64,000 bases of DNA from JANQMX01 sp965247175 (GCA_965247175.1 OZ252006.1:992001-1056000); one strand, 5' to 3'. Shown: positions 14,010 through 23,115, numbered from the stretch's first letter. Program-made: numbers and translations. The notes: generated by a model not told the origin, from the sequence alone.

Positions 14010-16780
14010 CGGCCTATCCGCTTCCCAAGACCGACCGCGCAGATGAGGAACGGCCGCGCATCGCCTTCACCCTGAACGGGCAGGCGGTGTCGCTCGAGGC
14101 GGACCCGGGCCGGCGCACCTCCGAGCTGCTGCGCGAAGACCTCGGCCTGACCGGCACCAAGGTTGGGTGCGATGCCGGCGACTGCGGCGCCTGCACGGTG
14201 CTGCTCGACGGCCAACAGGTCTGCGCCTGCCTGGCGCCGGCGGCGCGGCTCGATGGGGCCGAACTGGTCACCGTCGAAGGGCTGTCCGGCGACCCGCGCT
14301 TCGCCAAGCTGCAAGCCGCCTTCCAAGCCGGGGGCGCGGTTCAGTGCGGCATCTGCACGCCGGGGATGTTGATGGCGGCGGCCGAGCTGCTCGACCGCAA
14401 TCCGGCACCCGACGAGGCCGCCGTCGAGGAAGCCCTGGGCGGCGTGCTCTGCCGCTGCACCGGCTACAAGAAGATCGTCACCAGCGTCCTCGCGGCTGCC
14501 GCACCGGGCGCTATCGAAACTGAGACCGATGGCGGTGTCGGCCAACGCTTCACTCGGCCCGATGCGACGGCCAAGACGGAGGGCAGCGCAATCTACGGCG
14601 CTGATGGGGCGCCCGCCGATGCGCTGTCATTGCGCGTGCTGCGCTCGCCGCATCCGCACGCCGAGTTCCGCCTGGGCAACCTGGACACGGTGATCCTGCG
14701 CCACCCTGGCCTGGTTTCCATCCTGATCGCCGAAGACATCCAAGGCACCAACGGCTTCGGCATCTACCCTGACGTGAAGGACCAGCCTGTGCTGGCCGAA
14801 GGCTATGTCCGCTACCGCGGCGAGGCGGTGCTCGCCCTCGTCGGCACCGCGGAAGCCGTCGCCGCGGTGACCTGGCAGGACATTCCGGTCACCTGGTCCA
14901 TCCTGCCGGTTTTCGACTCTCCGGCGGCCGCGCTGGGGCCGGATGCCACGGTGTTTCATGTGAAACATTCCGAGAACATTCTCATCGAAGGCTTGGTCGA
15001 GCGAGGCGATGCGGCGGCTGAAGAGACCGCCGACCTCGCGGTGGAGGGTGCTTGGTCGACCAGCTTCGTCGAGCACGCCTACATCGAACCGGAGGCCGGC
15101 TGGGCTCGGCCTCTGCCAGACGGCGGTGTCGAGGTCGCTGTCACCACCCAGACGCCTTACATGGACCGCGACGAGGTCGCCTTGGTGCTCGGCATCGCAC
15201 CCGAGCGAGTGCGCATCCGCCCGACGGTCTGCGGCGGCGGCTTCGGCGGAAAGCTCGATCATTCGGTGGCGCCTGTGGTGGCCGTGGCGGCGAAGAAGCT
15301 TGGCCGCGCGGTGCGCTGCACCTACAGCCGCGGTGAGTCCATGGCGGCGACGACCAAGCGCCACCCGGCCGAGATGCAAGCGCGTCTGACCGCGAGAAAC
15401 GACGGGACGTTGGTCTCCTTCGACTTCTCCGGCGACTTCGACACCGGCGCCTACGCCTCCTGGGGGCCGACCGTGGCTGGCCGCGTGCCGGTGCATGCCA
15501 GCGGGCCCTACCGGGTGCCGCGGGTGCGGGCGAAGAGCCGGGCGATCTACACCAACAACCCGCCGTCGGGGGCCTTCCGTGGTTTCGGCGTGCCGCAGGC
15601 GGCGCTCGTCCATGAGGGACTGATGGACGCGCTGGCCAAGCGCCTGGGCATCGACCCGCTAGAGCTGCGCCTACAGAACGCGCTGCGCGTGGATGATACG
15701 ACACCGACCGGCCAGGTCTTGGAACACTCGGTCGGTCTGGTCGACTGCCTTGAGGCACTGAAGCCGCGTTGGGCCGCGCTGCGCGCCAAAGCCGAAGACT
15801 TCAATCGCACGGTCAAGCACGAACGCATGGGCCTCGGCGTCGCCTGCATGTGGTACGGCTGCGGCAACACCGCCTTGAGCAACCCCTCGGGCATGCGGGT
15901 GGCGCTGACGCGCAACGGCCGGCTGACACTCTACAACGGCGCGCAGGAGATCGGCCAGGGCTCCAGCATCGTCATGCAGCAGATCCTGGCGGAGACGCTC
16001 GGCATCGCGGCGCAGCAGATCGATGTCACGACCTCGGATACCGACCTGACCTTGGATGCCGGTAAGACCTCCGCCTCGCGCCAGACCTTCGTGTCCGGCC
16101 GCGCGACCCAGCTCGCCGGCGAGGCGCTCAAGGCGCAGCTCAGGCGGATCGCCAATGCCGGCGAGGACGCGGACGTGCGCTTCCACGACGGCGCCATCGA
16201 GGTGATCGAGCCGGGCAACCGTCGCCGCATCGATCTCGCCGCGCTACCCGAAATTCCTGGGCATGACGGTGAGATTGCCGAGGGGATCGGCAACTTTGAT
16301 CCGCCGACCACCAGCCTCGATGCGCAAGGGCAGGGCACGGCCTACGCCACCTACGCCTTCGGCGCGCAGATCGCTCAGCTCACGGTCGATCTGGAGCTTG
16401 GCACGGTGAAGGTTCATCGCATCGTCGCCGCCCACGACGTGGGGTGCGCGATCAATCCTGAGCTGGTCGAGGGACAGATCCACGGTGGCATCGCCCAAGG
16501 CCTCGGCATGGCCCTGATGGAAGAGTATCTCCCGGGCCGCACCGAGAACCTGCACGACTATCTCATCCCGACCGTCGGCGACATGCCGGAGATCGAGACG
16601 CTGCTGATCGAAAGCCCGGAGCCGCTCGGCCCCTTTGGTGCCAAGGGCGTGGGCGAGCCGGCCCTGGTGCCCACGGCACCGGCCATTCTCGGCGCCATCG
16701 ATGATGCGACCGGCGTCCGGCTGACCCGTCTACCGGCCTTGCCGCACCGGGTGCTGGCTGCGCTCAAGGCGAAGCAATGA
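14006..16780 (+). CDS. Fused [2Fe-2S] and molybdopterin subunits of a xanthine dehydrogenase-family hydroxylase
   Basis: 924 residues. N-terminal part (about 15-165) is the small subunit: GCDAGDCGACTVLLDG (plant-type 2Fe-2S), then QCGICTPGMLMAAAELL and CRCTGYKKI (helical 2Fe-2S domain). From about 180 the molybdenum subunit follows: RFTRPDATAKTEGSAIYGAD, CGGGFGGK, GAFRGFGVPQA, the QEIGQGSS cofactor loop, and GAKGVGEPAL with catalytic Glu884. The family hydroxylates N-heterocycles or aldehydes with water-derived oxygen. The usual arrangements are three separate chains or an FeS+FAD chain plus a Mo chain; here FeS is fused to Mo and FAD is separate. Downstream reductase, transporter and hydrolase genes suggest an N-heterocycle substrate. 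No XdhC-type maturation gene is nearby. Confidence 0.93.
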   Translation: MTAYPLPKTDRADEERPRIAFTLNGQAVSLEADPGRRTSELLREDLGLTGTKVGCDAGDCGACTVLLDGQQVCACLAPAARLDGAELVTVEGLSGDPRFAKLQAAFQAGGAVQCGICTPGMLMAAAELLDRNPAPDEAAVEEALGGVLCRCTGYKKIVTSVLAAAAPGAIETETDGGVGQRFTRPDATAKTEGSAIYGADGAPADALSLRVLRSPHPHAEFRLGNLDTVILRHPGLVSILIAEDIQGTNGFGIYPDVKDQPVLAEGYVRYRGEAVLALVGTAEAVAAVTWQDIPVTWSILPVFDSPAAALGPDATVFHVKHSENILIEGLVERGDAAAEETADLAVEGAWSTSFVEHAYIEPEAGWARPLPDGGVEVAVTTQTPYMDRDEVALVLGIAPERVRIRPTVCGGGFGGKLDHSVAPVVAVAAKKLGRAVRCTYSRGESMAATTKRHPAEMQARLTARNDGTLVSFDFSGDFDTGAYASWGPTVAGRVPVHASGPYRVPRVRAKSRAIYTNNPPSGAFRGFGVPQAALVHEGLMDALAKRLGIDPLELRLQNALRVDDTTPTGQVLEHSVGLVDCLEALKPRWAALRAKAEDFNRTVKHERMGLGVACMWYGCGNTALSNPSGMRVALTRNGRLTLYNGAQEIGQGSSIVMQQILAETLGIAAQQIDVTTSDTDLTLDAGKTSASRQTFVSGRATQLAGEALKAQLRRIANAGEDADVRFHDGAIEVIEPGNRRRIDLAALPEIPGHDGEIAEGIGNFDPPTTSLDAQGQGTAYATYAFGAQIAQLTVDLELGTVKVHRIVAAHDVGCAINPELVEGQIHGGIAQGLGMALMEEYLPGRTENLHDYLIPTVGDMPEIETLLIESPEPLGPFGAKGVGEPALVPTAPAILGAIDDATGVRLTRLPALPHRVLAALKAKQ

Positions 16781-18297
16781 GCGGCACGCCCAAGCGACCC
16801 GACCTCACCGAGCGCTTCGGCGCGCGCGAGGCGGACGGCATCGTGCGCTGCGATGCCTGCCCGGTGCTCTGCCGCATCCGGCGCGAAAAGCTCGGCGCCT
16901 GCGGCCGCTATGCCAACCGGGAGGGCGAACTGGTGCGCACCGACCCGGTGGTCTTCGCCCAGCGCGTGGCAGAGGAGGGCGGCACCATGGTGCCCTTCGC
17001 CGGTGCAGCCTGGGACGGCAGCCTGGTCCACGAAGCCGAGACCTTCGTCACCGGCATCGGCTCCGGCACCACCTATCCCGACTATAAGCCGGCGCCGCAC
17101 ATCGTCGCCAGCCAGCACCGCGGCGTCGACACGGTGACCGTGGTCTCGGAGGGTATCTTCTCTTACTGCGGCGCCAAGGTGAAGATCGACACCGACCGCC
17201 ACCTCGGCCCCGAGCAGTCCGTCGTGCGCGCCAAGGGCGAGCCGATCGGTCACGTCACGACGGCCGAGTACGGCTCCCAGATGCTGGCGCTCGGCGGGGT
17301 CAATCACCTGACCGGTGCCGGCAAGGCGGAAGGACGCACCACCTGCGAAAGCCTCTTGGCGCTCTGCAACGGCGAGGCGCTCGACGTCAGCATCGACAAT
17401 GGTGCCGAAGTGCGTCTCCAGGCCGGGGAAGCACCGGTCGTCGACGGCGAGCCGGAGGAGCGCATGCGCGCCGGCTGCGGCTCGGCGGTCGCCGGCATGT
17501 TCGCCCAACAGTTCTTCGGCAAGGCCGACGAGGTGGTCGTGGTCGACGACCACATCACCGCCGTTCTGACCGAGCATCAGGCCGGCCGCTGCCTCGACAT
17601 GCCGCCCTCAGGTCTCAGAGTACGTGGGCGCAAGTCGACGCCGGGCCGCTACTTCCAAGTCGCCGAGCCAGGGGCCGGCTGGGGCGGCACGGACCTGACC
17701 GATCCGCTGGTGCTGATCGAGCGCATCGACCAGGGCAAAGCTTGGCCGGGCATGCGGGTGCTCTTCACCAGCACCACCGGCGAAGACGCGCTCTTTTGCC
17801 GGCTCGATGAGAACTTCCAACTTGAGCCAGAGGACCTCCCGACCGAGCTAGAAGCCGTGGTCACGCGGATCGGTGAGAACTGCGAGCCTTCTCTGGTTTC
17901 CGTCCTCTTCATGGCTGGGGCCGGCGGCTCGCTGCGCTCCGGCGTAACCGAGAACCCGGTGCAGCTCACCCGCGCGGTTAAGTCGGGCGACTGTCGGGTC
18001 ACCATGGGCGGGGCACCGGTGTACCACTGGCCCGGCGGCGGCATCACCGTGATGGTGGATGTCCTGGCCATGCCCAAGGACGCCTTCGGCTATGTGCCGA
18101 CACCAGCCCTCGTGGCCCCCATCGAGTTCACCTTACCGGCCAGCCTCTATCAGGGGCTCGGCGGTCACATGGACCAGGTGCAAAGCCTGGACGAGGTGCT
18201 TGCGAGTTACGGCGAGACCGCATCGGTGACGCCGTGGCGCGAGGGCAACCCCTGGCCGCTGGAAGCGAACGGTCGCAACGGCAGAGGCCGGCGATGA
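16777..18297 (+). CDS. 6-hydroxynicotinate reductase-like iron-sulfur enzyme
   Basis: 506 residues, ATGA overlap with the gene before and after. The whole chain resembles the 6-hydroxynicotinate reductase family. The N-terminal cluster-type motif is C25-x2-C28-x3-C32-x9-C42 (CDACPVLC...GACGRYAN), followed by GSGTTYPDYKPAPHIV, EGIFSYCGAKVKIDTD, TAEYGSQMLALGGVNHLTG and a C-terminal MGGAPVYHWPGGGITVMVD. The characterised Eubacterium barkeri enzyme reduces 6-hydroxynicotinate to 1,4,5,6-tetrahydro-6-oxonicotinate and carries Fe-S clusters and a covalent flavin. A tetrapeptide S388-G-V-T391 resembles an ApbE flavinylation site. The reduced product would be a cyclic amide, fitting the HyuA/HyuB genes downstream. 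The actual substrate may differ from nicotinate. Confidence 0.82.
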   Translation: MSGTPKRPDLTERFGAREADGIVRCDACPVLCRIRREKLGACGRYANREGELVRTDPVVFAQRVAEEGGTMVPFAGAAWDGSLVHEAETFVTGIGSGTTYPDYKPAPHIVASQHRGVDTVTVVSEGIFSYCGAKVKIDTDRHLGPEQSVVRAKGEPIGHVTTAEYGSQMLALGGVNHLTGAGKAEGRTTCESLLALCNGEALDVSIDNGAEVRLQAGEAPVVDGEPEERMRAGCGSAVAGMFAQQFFGKADEVVVVDDHITAVLTEHQAGRCLDMPPSGLRVRGRKSTPGRYFQVAEPGAGWGGTDLTDPLVLIERIDQGKAWPGMRVLFTSTTGEDALFCRLDENFQLEPEDLPTELEAVVTRIGENCEPSLVSVLFMAGAGGSLRSGVTENPVQLTRAVKSGDCRVTMGGAPVYHWPGGGITVMVDVLAMPKDAFGYVPTPALVAPIEFTLPASLYQGLGGHMDQVQSLDEVLASYGETASVTPWREGNPWPLEANGRNGRGRR

Positions 18298-19193
18298 GCG
18301 CTGCCGTCTCGATGCAAGCGCCTTGGCGCCTGGCTGACGGGTCGACCGCAGCCTTTCTGCCGAACGGTGCGCTGCATCTGGATCACGGGCCCATTCACCT
18401 GGTGATTGCGGCCGAGGGCTCGCGCGCCGCGGTGGAGGCCGCCTACGGCAAGGCTTGCCGTGCCTTCGAAGGTCTACTCGGCGCCCTGGCGCAGGATCTA
18501 TCGCGCCTGCGCAAGCCGCTCGATGCAGAGGGCCCGAACGCGTGGTCGAGCCGCACGGCTGAGCGCATGGCTTGCGCCGTTGCTCCCTTCGAAGACACCT
18601 TCGTCACGCCGATGGCGGCCGTCGCCGGCTCCGTCGCGGACGAGATCGCGGATGCGGTCTGGCCGACGCCGGGCCTGACCCGTGCCTTCGTCAACAACGG
18701 CGGCGACATCGCGCTGCGCTTGGCTGAGGGGGAGAGCTTCACGCTCGGAGTGGTCGAAAGCTTGTCCCAAGGACAGCCCACATCCAAGCTGACAGTCTCA
18801 CGGCAGGACGGCATCCAGGGCATCGCCACCAGCGGCTGGAGCGGGCATTCCTTCTCGCTCGGCATCGCCGATGCGGTGACGGTCCTGGCGCCGAGCACGG
18901 CCGCCGCCGACGTGGCCGCAACCTTGATCGCCAATGCGGTCGACAGCGACCATACGGCCATCCGACGCCAACCGGCGCGGGACATTGACCCGGAGAGCGA
19001 TCTTGGGCCGCGCCCGGTCACCGTCGAGGTGCCGGAGTTGCCGAAGGCAACGGTACAGGCAGCGCTCGACAGGGGCGCACGATACGCCACGGCGCTGCTC
19101 GCAGAAGGTTTGATCGCCGGGGCGCTGCTCTGCCTGCATGGGGAGCGGCGGCCGCTCGGCACCATCGCAATCATGGACATGTCAGCCCCCTGA
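18294..19193 (+). CDS. UPF0280 family (ApbE-like fold) protein
   Basis: 299 residues from ATG 18294, which overlaps the reductase stop (ATGA). It matches UPF0280: APWRLADGSTAAFLPNGALHLDHGPIHLVI at the start, then AVAGSVADEIADAVW, RAFVNNGGDIALRLA (the N-N-G-G-D-I motif that resembles the ApbE metal/FAD site), GIATSGWSGHSFSLGIADAVTVLA and VAATLIANAVD. ApbE proteins attach FMN covalently to target proteins. UPF0280 genes often sit next to 6-hydroxynicotinate reductase-like genes, so a role in flavinylating that enzyme is a reasonable inference, not shown. Confidence 0.85.
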   Translation: MSAAVSMQAPWRLADGSTAAFLPNGALHLDHGPIHLVIAAEGSRAAVEAAYGKACRAFEGLLGALAQDLSRLRKPLDAEGPNAWSSRTAERMACAVAPFEDTFVTPMAAVAGSVADEIADAVWPTPGLTRAFVNNGGDIALRLAEGESFTLGVVESLSQGQPTSKLTVSRQDGIQGIATSGWSGHSFSLGIADAVTVLAPSTAAADVAATLIANAVDSDHTAIRRQPARDIDPESDLGPRPVTVEVPELPKATVQAALDRGARYATALLAEGLIAGALLCLHGERRPLGTIAIMDMSAP

Positions 19194-19217
19194 ACCGGGG
19201 CCAATGGAGGAAGGACG

Positions 19218-20423
19218 ATGACAGGGAAACGTTTCGGACTATCGGGGCTGCTGCTGGCCGGCGTGATGGCTGCTGGTAGCTTTGCGCAGGCCGCCGAGCC
19301 CATTCGCATCGGTGATATCAACAGCTATCAGCGCATGCCGGCCTTCACCGAGCCCTACAAGAAGGGGCTCATGCTGGCGGTGGAAGAGATCAACGCGGCG
19401 GGCGGCATCGACGGCCGGCCTATCGAGGTCATCTCCCGCGACGATGACGGCAAGCCCGGCACGGCCGTGCGCCTGGCCGACGAGCTCTTCGTCAAGGAAG
19501 AGGTGGCGCTGATCACCGGCTCGTTCTTCTCGCACATCGGCCTAGCGCTGGCGTCCTACGCCGGTCAGAAGGAGCGGCTCTATCTGGCTGCCGAGCCGCT
19601 AGCCGATGCTCTCGTGTGGGAGAAGGGCAACCGCTACACCTTCCGCCTGCGCCCCTCGACCTACATGCAAGCGGCGATGCTGGCTGAAGAGGCGGCCAAG
19701 ACGGACGCCGTGCGCTGGGCGACCATCGCGCCCAACTACGCCTACGGCAAGGACGCCGTCGCGGCCTTCAAGACGGTGCTCACGCAGCTCAAGCCCGAGG
19801 TCCAGTTCGTTGGCGAGCAGTGGCCGGCGCTGTTCAAGATCGACGCCGGTGCCGAGGTGCAGGCGCTGCAGCGGGTCGAGCCCGACGGCATTTACAACGT
19901 CACCTTTGGCAGCGACCTCGCCAAGTTCGTGCGCGAGGGTGAACTGCGCGGTCTCTTCAATGACCGCGTGGTCGCCAGCCTCTTGACCGGCGAGCCCGAG
20001 TATCTGGACCCGCTGCGCGACGAGGCGCCGGAGGATTGGATCGTCACCGGCTATCCCTGGGAACAGATCGACACACCGGAGCACAATGCCTTCGTGAAGG
20101 CTTATGAGGACCGCTGGGGCGACTACCCGCGGGTTGGCTCGATCGTCGGCTACAACACCATGCTGGTGATCATCGGCACCCTCAAGGAAGCCGGCAGCAC
20201 CGACACCGAGGATCTGGTCGAGGCCATGAGCGGCCTGAAGGTCGATACGCCGCTCGGCCCCGTCCTCATGCGGGACATCGACAACCAGTCGACCATGGGA
20301 GCCTATGTCGGCCGCACCGCGGTCAAGGACGGCAAAGGTGTCATGGTCGATTGGCGCTACGCCCCGGGCGAGAACTATCTGCCGAAGGACGAGACCGTTC
20401 GCGCCCGGCGGCCGCAGAACTGA
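19218..20423 (+). CDS. Periplasmic substrate-binding protein of a branched-chain-type (HAAT) ABC importer
   Basis: 401 residues, ATG 19218 with GGAGGAAGG upstream, 24 bases after the UPF0280 stop. Signal peptide 1-25 (GLLLAGVMAAGSFAQA). Type I binding fold: PIRIGDINSYQRMPAFTEPYKKGLMLAVEEINAAGGIDGRPIEVISRDD, then ITGSFFSHIGLALASYA and the usual second-lobe pattern IAPNYAYGKDAVAAF. The ligand is expected to be the heterocyclic substrate of the operon rather than leucine, an inference from position. A strong hairpin follows the gene before the permease. Confidence 0.9.
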   Translation: MTGKRFGLSGLLLAGVMAAGSFAQAAEPIRIGDINSYQRMPAFTEPYKKGLMLAVEEINAAGGIDGRPIEVISRDDDGKPGTAVRLADELFVKEEVALITGSFFSHIGLALASYAGQKERLYLAAEPLADALVWEKGNRYTFRLRPSTYMQAAMLAEEAAKTDAVRWATIAPNYAYGKDAVAAFKTVLTQLKPEVQFVGEQWPALFKIDAGAEVQALQRVEPDGIYNVTFGSDLAKFVREGELRGLFNDRVVASLLTGEPEYLDPLRDEAPEDWIVTGYPWEQIDTPEHNAFVKAYEDRWGDYPRVGSIVGYNTMLVIIGTLKEAGSTDTEDLVEAMSGLKVDTPLGPVLMRDIDNQSTMGAYVGRTAVKDGKGVMVDWRYAPGENYLPKDETVRARRPQN

Positions 20424-20440
20424 GCGCCTGTAGAACCAGA

Positions 20441-20465
20441 GCGGGCCGGCACATGTCCGGCCCGC
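20441..20465 (+). terminator. Intercistronic hairpin after the binding-protein gene
   Basis: GCGGGCCGG, seven-base loop CACATGT, CCGGCCCGC: a perfect 9-bp GC-rich stem located 18 bases after the stop of the binding-protein gene and 19 bases before the permease start. Without a T-run it probably stabilises the upstream message or attenuates read-through, favouring binding protein over permease. Confidence 0.6.
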
Positions 20466-20484
20466 CGAAGAAGGTAGCAGCACG

Positions 20485-22332
20485 TTGGGTTTCTACGTTG
20501 TCCAGGCCCTGACCGGACTGGCTTCGGCGTCCGCGCTCTTTCTCGCGGCGGCGGGCCTGTCCATCATTTTTGGCGTCACCCGCATCGTGAACTTCGCCCA
20601 CGGCGTGTTCTACATGCTCGGCGCCTACATGGCCTGGACCCTGACGTCTCAGTTCGGCGACAGCGTGCTCGGCTTCTGGCTCGCGCTCATCGTCGCCTCG
20701 CTCTCGATCGGGGTGGTCGGCCTGTTGGTCGAGCTGACGGTCTTGCGCCGCATCTACCAGGCGCCGGAGCTCTTTCAGCTCACGGCCACCTTCGGCGTCT
20801 TCCTCATCTTGCAGGACGTGACTCTGGCGATCTGGGGTCCCGAAGATCTCCTGGGGCCGCGCGCACCGATGCTGAGCGGCAGCGTGACGATCCTGGGCCA
20901 TCCTCTGCCGAGTTACGACTTGGCGCTGATCGTGCTCGGCCCCTTGGTGCTGGCCGGGCTCTGGTTCCTGTTTTACCGCACGCGCTGGGGTGCCCTGGTG
21001 CGGGCGGCCACCGAGGATCGGGAGATGCTCGGCGCGCTGGGAGTCAATCAGCGCCTCCTGTTCTCCACCGTGTTCTTTCTTGGCACCGCACTGGCTGCCT
21101 TCGGGGGTGCAGCGCAGCTGCCCAAGGGCGGCGCCGATCTTTTGATGGGGCTCAACATCCTGGCCAGCGTCTTCGTTGTGGTGGTGGTCGGCGGCATGGG
21201 CAGCATCCCCGGTGCCTTCCTGGCCGCGCTGCTGATCGCCCAGCTCAACGCCTTCGGCATCCTGATCTTCCCGCAGGGCACTTTGGTGCTGATGTTCCTG
21301 GTCATGGCCGTGGTGCTGGTCATCAGGCCGAAAGGGCTGCTCGGAAAGGCGGAGGGCGCGAGCCGCATCGAAAGCCGCGCCCTGATCGAGGCGGCCTATC
21401 CGGCGCCGGGCCTTTGGGAGCGCAGCTTCTGGGCGCTCGCCGTCACGGCTCTGGCCCTCCTGCCGCTTGCCGGCGACGCCTTCGCCCTGGTGCTGACCAA
21501 GGACATCCTGCTCTTCGTCCTGCTGGCGGCGAGCCTGCACTTCCTGCTCGGCCCCGGCGGATTGGTCTCCTTCGGCCATGCCGCCTTCTTCGGCTGCGGC
21601 GCCTATGCCGCGGCGCTCTTGGTCACCTACGCGGACAGCTCCATGGTGCTGGCGCTGCTCTTAGCGCCGCTACTGGCCGGCTTCGTCGCCATTATCGTCG
21701 GCTGGTTCTGCGTGCGCCTTTCCGGCGTCTACTTCGCCATGCTGACGCTCGCCTTTGCACAGGTGCTCTGGTCCATTGTCTTCCAGTGGACTTCGGTCAC
21801 CGGCGGTGACGACGGGTTGCTCGGCGTCTGGCCGGACAAGTGGGCCAACGACGGCACGGTCTTCTATTATCTGGTCACCGTGCTGGCGGTGGGCGGCATC
21901 CTGCTGCTGCGCCAGGCCGTGCACAGCCCCTTCGGCTTCGCCGCCCGGGCCGGCCGGGACTCGGTCCTGCGCGCCGAAGCCCTCGGTCTTCACGTCAAGC
22001 AGGTGCAGCATGTGGCGATGGTCTTCGCCGGCGCGCTTGCGGGCCTGGCCGGGGCGCTCTACGCCTTCTCAAAAGGCAGCGCCTTCCCCGACTACATGGG
22101 CATTGAGCTTTCCTTCGACAGCCTGATCGCCGTGATGCTCGGCGGCGTGCAGTCGCTGCTCGGCCCGCTGTTCGGTGCCGGGCTTTTCAGCTGGGCGGCG
22201 CACGAGCTCTCCACCCTCAGCTACTGGCGCGGCATCCTCGGCCTGCTCATCGTTGTGTTGGTGCTGGCCTTCCCGCGCGGGCTGGCCGGCATCCCCGCGG
22301 CCTTCCGCGCAGTGCGGGAGCGGCTGGCATGA
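20485..22332 (+). CDS. Fused LivH-LivM permease of the branched-chain-type ABC importer
   Basis: 615 residues from TTG 20485, with AAGAAGG about 8-14 bases upstream; the next ATG lies inside the first membrane domain, so TTG is favoured. Residues 1-285 are LivH-like (AAAGLSIIFGVTRIVNFAHGVFYMLGAYMAW, RAATEDREMLGALGVN, VVVVGGMGSIPGA). Residues about 310-600 are LivM-like (LGPGGLVSFGHAAFFGCGAYAAAL, GVYFAMLTLAFAQVLWS, GRDSVLRAEALGLHVK, IAVMLGGVQSLLGPLFGA). About 15-17 transmembrane segments. One polypeptide replaces the two permeases that the second ABC operon (38-38.9 kb) keeps separate. The stop overlaps the next start as ATGA. Confidence 0.92.
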   Translation: MGFYVVQALTGLASASALFLAAAGLSIIFGVTRIVNFAHGVFYMLGAYMAWTLTSQFGDSVLGFWLALIVASLSIGVVGLLVELTVLRRIYQAPELFQLTATFGVFLILQDVTLAIWGPEDLLGPRAPMLSGSVTILGHPLPSYDLALIVLGPLVLAGLWFLFYRTRWGALVRAATEDREMLGALGVNQRLLFSTVFFLGTALAAFGGAAQLPKGGADLLMGLNILASVFVVVVVGGMGSIPGAFLAALLIAQLNAFGILIFPQGTLVLMFLVMAVVLVIRPKGLLGKAEGASRIESRALIEAAYPAPGLWERSFWALAVTALALLPLAGDAFALVLTKDILLFVLLAASLHFLLGPGGLVSFGHAAFFGCGAYAAALLVTYADSSMVLALLLAPLLAGFVAIIVGWFCVRLSGVYFAMLTLAFAQVLWSIVFQWTSVTGGDDGLLGVWPDKWANDGTVFYYLVTVLAVGGILLLRQAVHSPFGFAARAGRDSVLRAEALGLHVKQVQHVAMVFAGALAGLAGALYAFSKGSAFPDYMGIELSFDSLIAVMLGGVQSLLGPLFGAGLFSWAAHELSTLSYWRGILGLLIVVLVLAFPRGLAGIPAAFRAVRERLA

Positions 22333-23114
22333 CGGCGCTGCTCTCGGCGGAGGGACTCAGCAAGCACTTCGGTGGCGTCATCGCCGTCGACGCCATGAGC
22401 TTCGAGATGGCGGCCGGAGAGATGTTCGCCATCATCGGACCCAACGGCGCGGGCAAGAGCACCTGCTTCAACATGCTGGGTGGGCAGCTCAAGCCTGATG
22501 CCGGGCGCGTTTCGCTGGCCGGCGAGGACATCACCGGCATGACGTCGCGGGTGCTTTGGGGCAGGGGTGTCGGCCGCGCCTTCCAGATCGCCGCCACCTT
22601 TCCCTCCATGACCGTCTGCGAGAACCTGCAAGTCGGCCTGATGCGGCGCTATGGCCGCCTCTGGAGCATCTTGCGTTCGGCACGCAAGCAGTATCGGGAG
22701 GAGGCCGAGCATCTCTTAAAGCTCGTCGGACTCAGTGAGGCCGCCGACAAGCTCTGCGGCTATCTCTCCTACGGCGATCTCAAGCGGGTCGAGCTGGCGC
22801 TCAGCCTGGTCAACGAGCCGCGTCTGTTGCTGATGGACGAGCCCACCGCCGGCATGGCGCCGGACGAGCGCCGTGCCCTGATGGACCTGGTAGTGCGGCT
22901 GGCCCGCGAGCGGGAGTGCGGGGTGCTCTTCACCGAGCACGACATGGACGTGGTCTTCGGCTACGCCGACCGCATCCTGGTGATGCAGTCAGGCCGCCGC
23001 ATCGCCGAGGGACCGCCCGACGCCATTCGCGACAACCGCCAAGTGCAGGCCGTCTATCTGGGCCAGGATTTCGCGCTCGAGCCGGTGCCGGGCAACGTGC
23101 GGGGGGCCGCGTGA
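22329..23114 (+). CDS. LivG-like ATP-binding subunit
   Basis: 261 residues. Walker A GPNGAGKST (about 37-45), signature region LSYGDLKRVELALSL (here SYGDLKR replaces the usual LSGGQ-like LPYGQQR, as is common in LivG), Walker B LLLMDEPTAGMAP, and the switch His in FTEHDMD. LivG marker: WGRGVGRAFQIAATFPSMTVCENLQVGLM. It should power the fused permease together with the next gene. It overlaps the permease gene by four bases. Confidence 0.93.
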   Translation: MTALLSAEGLSKHFGGVIAVDAMSFEMAAGEMFAIIGPNGAGKSTCFNMLGGQLKPDAGRVSLAGEDITGMTSRVLWGRGVGRAFQIAATFPSMTVCENLQVGLMRRYGRLWSILRSARKQYREEAEHLLKLVGLSEAADKLCGYLSYGDLKRVELALSLVNEPRLLLMDEPTAGMAPDERRALMDLVVRLARERECGVLFTEHDMDVVFGYADRILVMQSGRRIAEGPPDAIRDNRQVQAVYLGQDFALEPVPGNVRGAA

Positions 23115-23115
23115 G

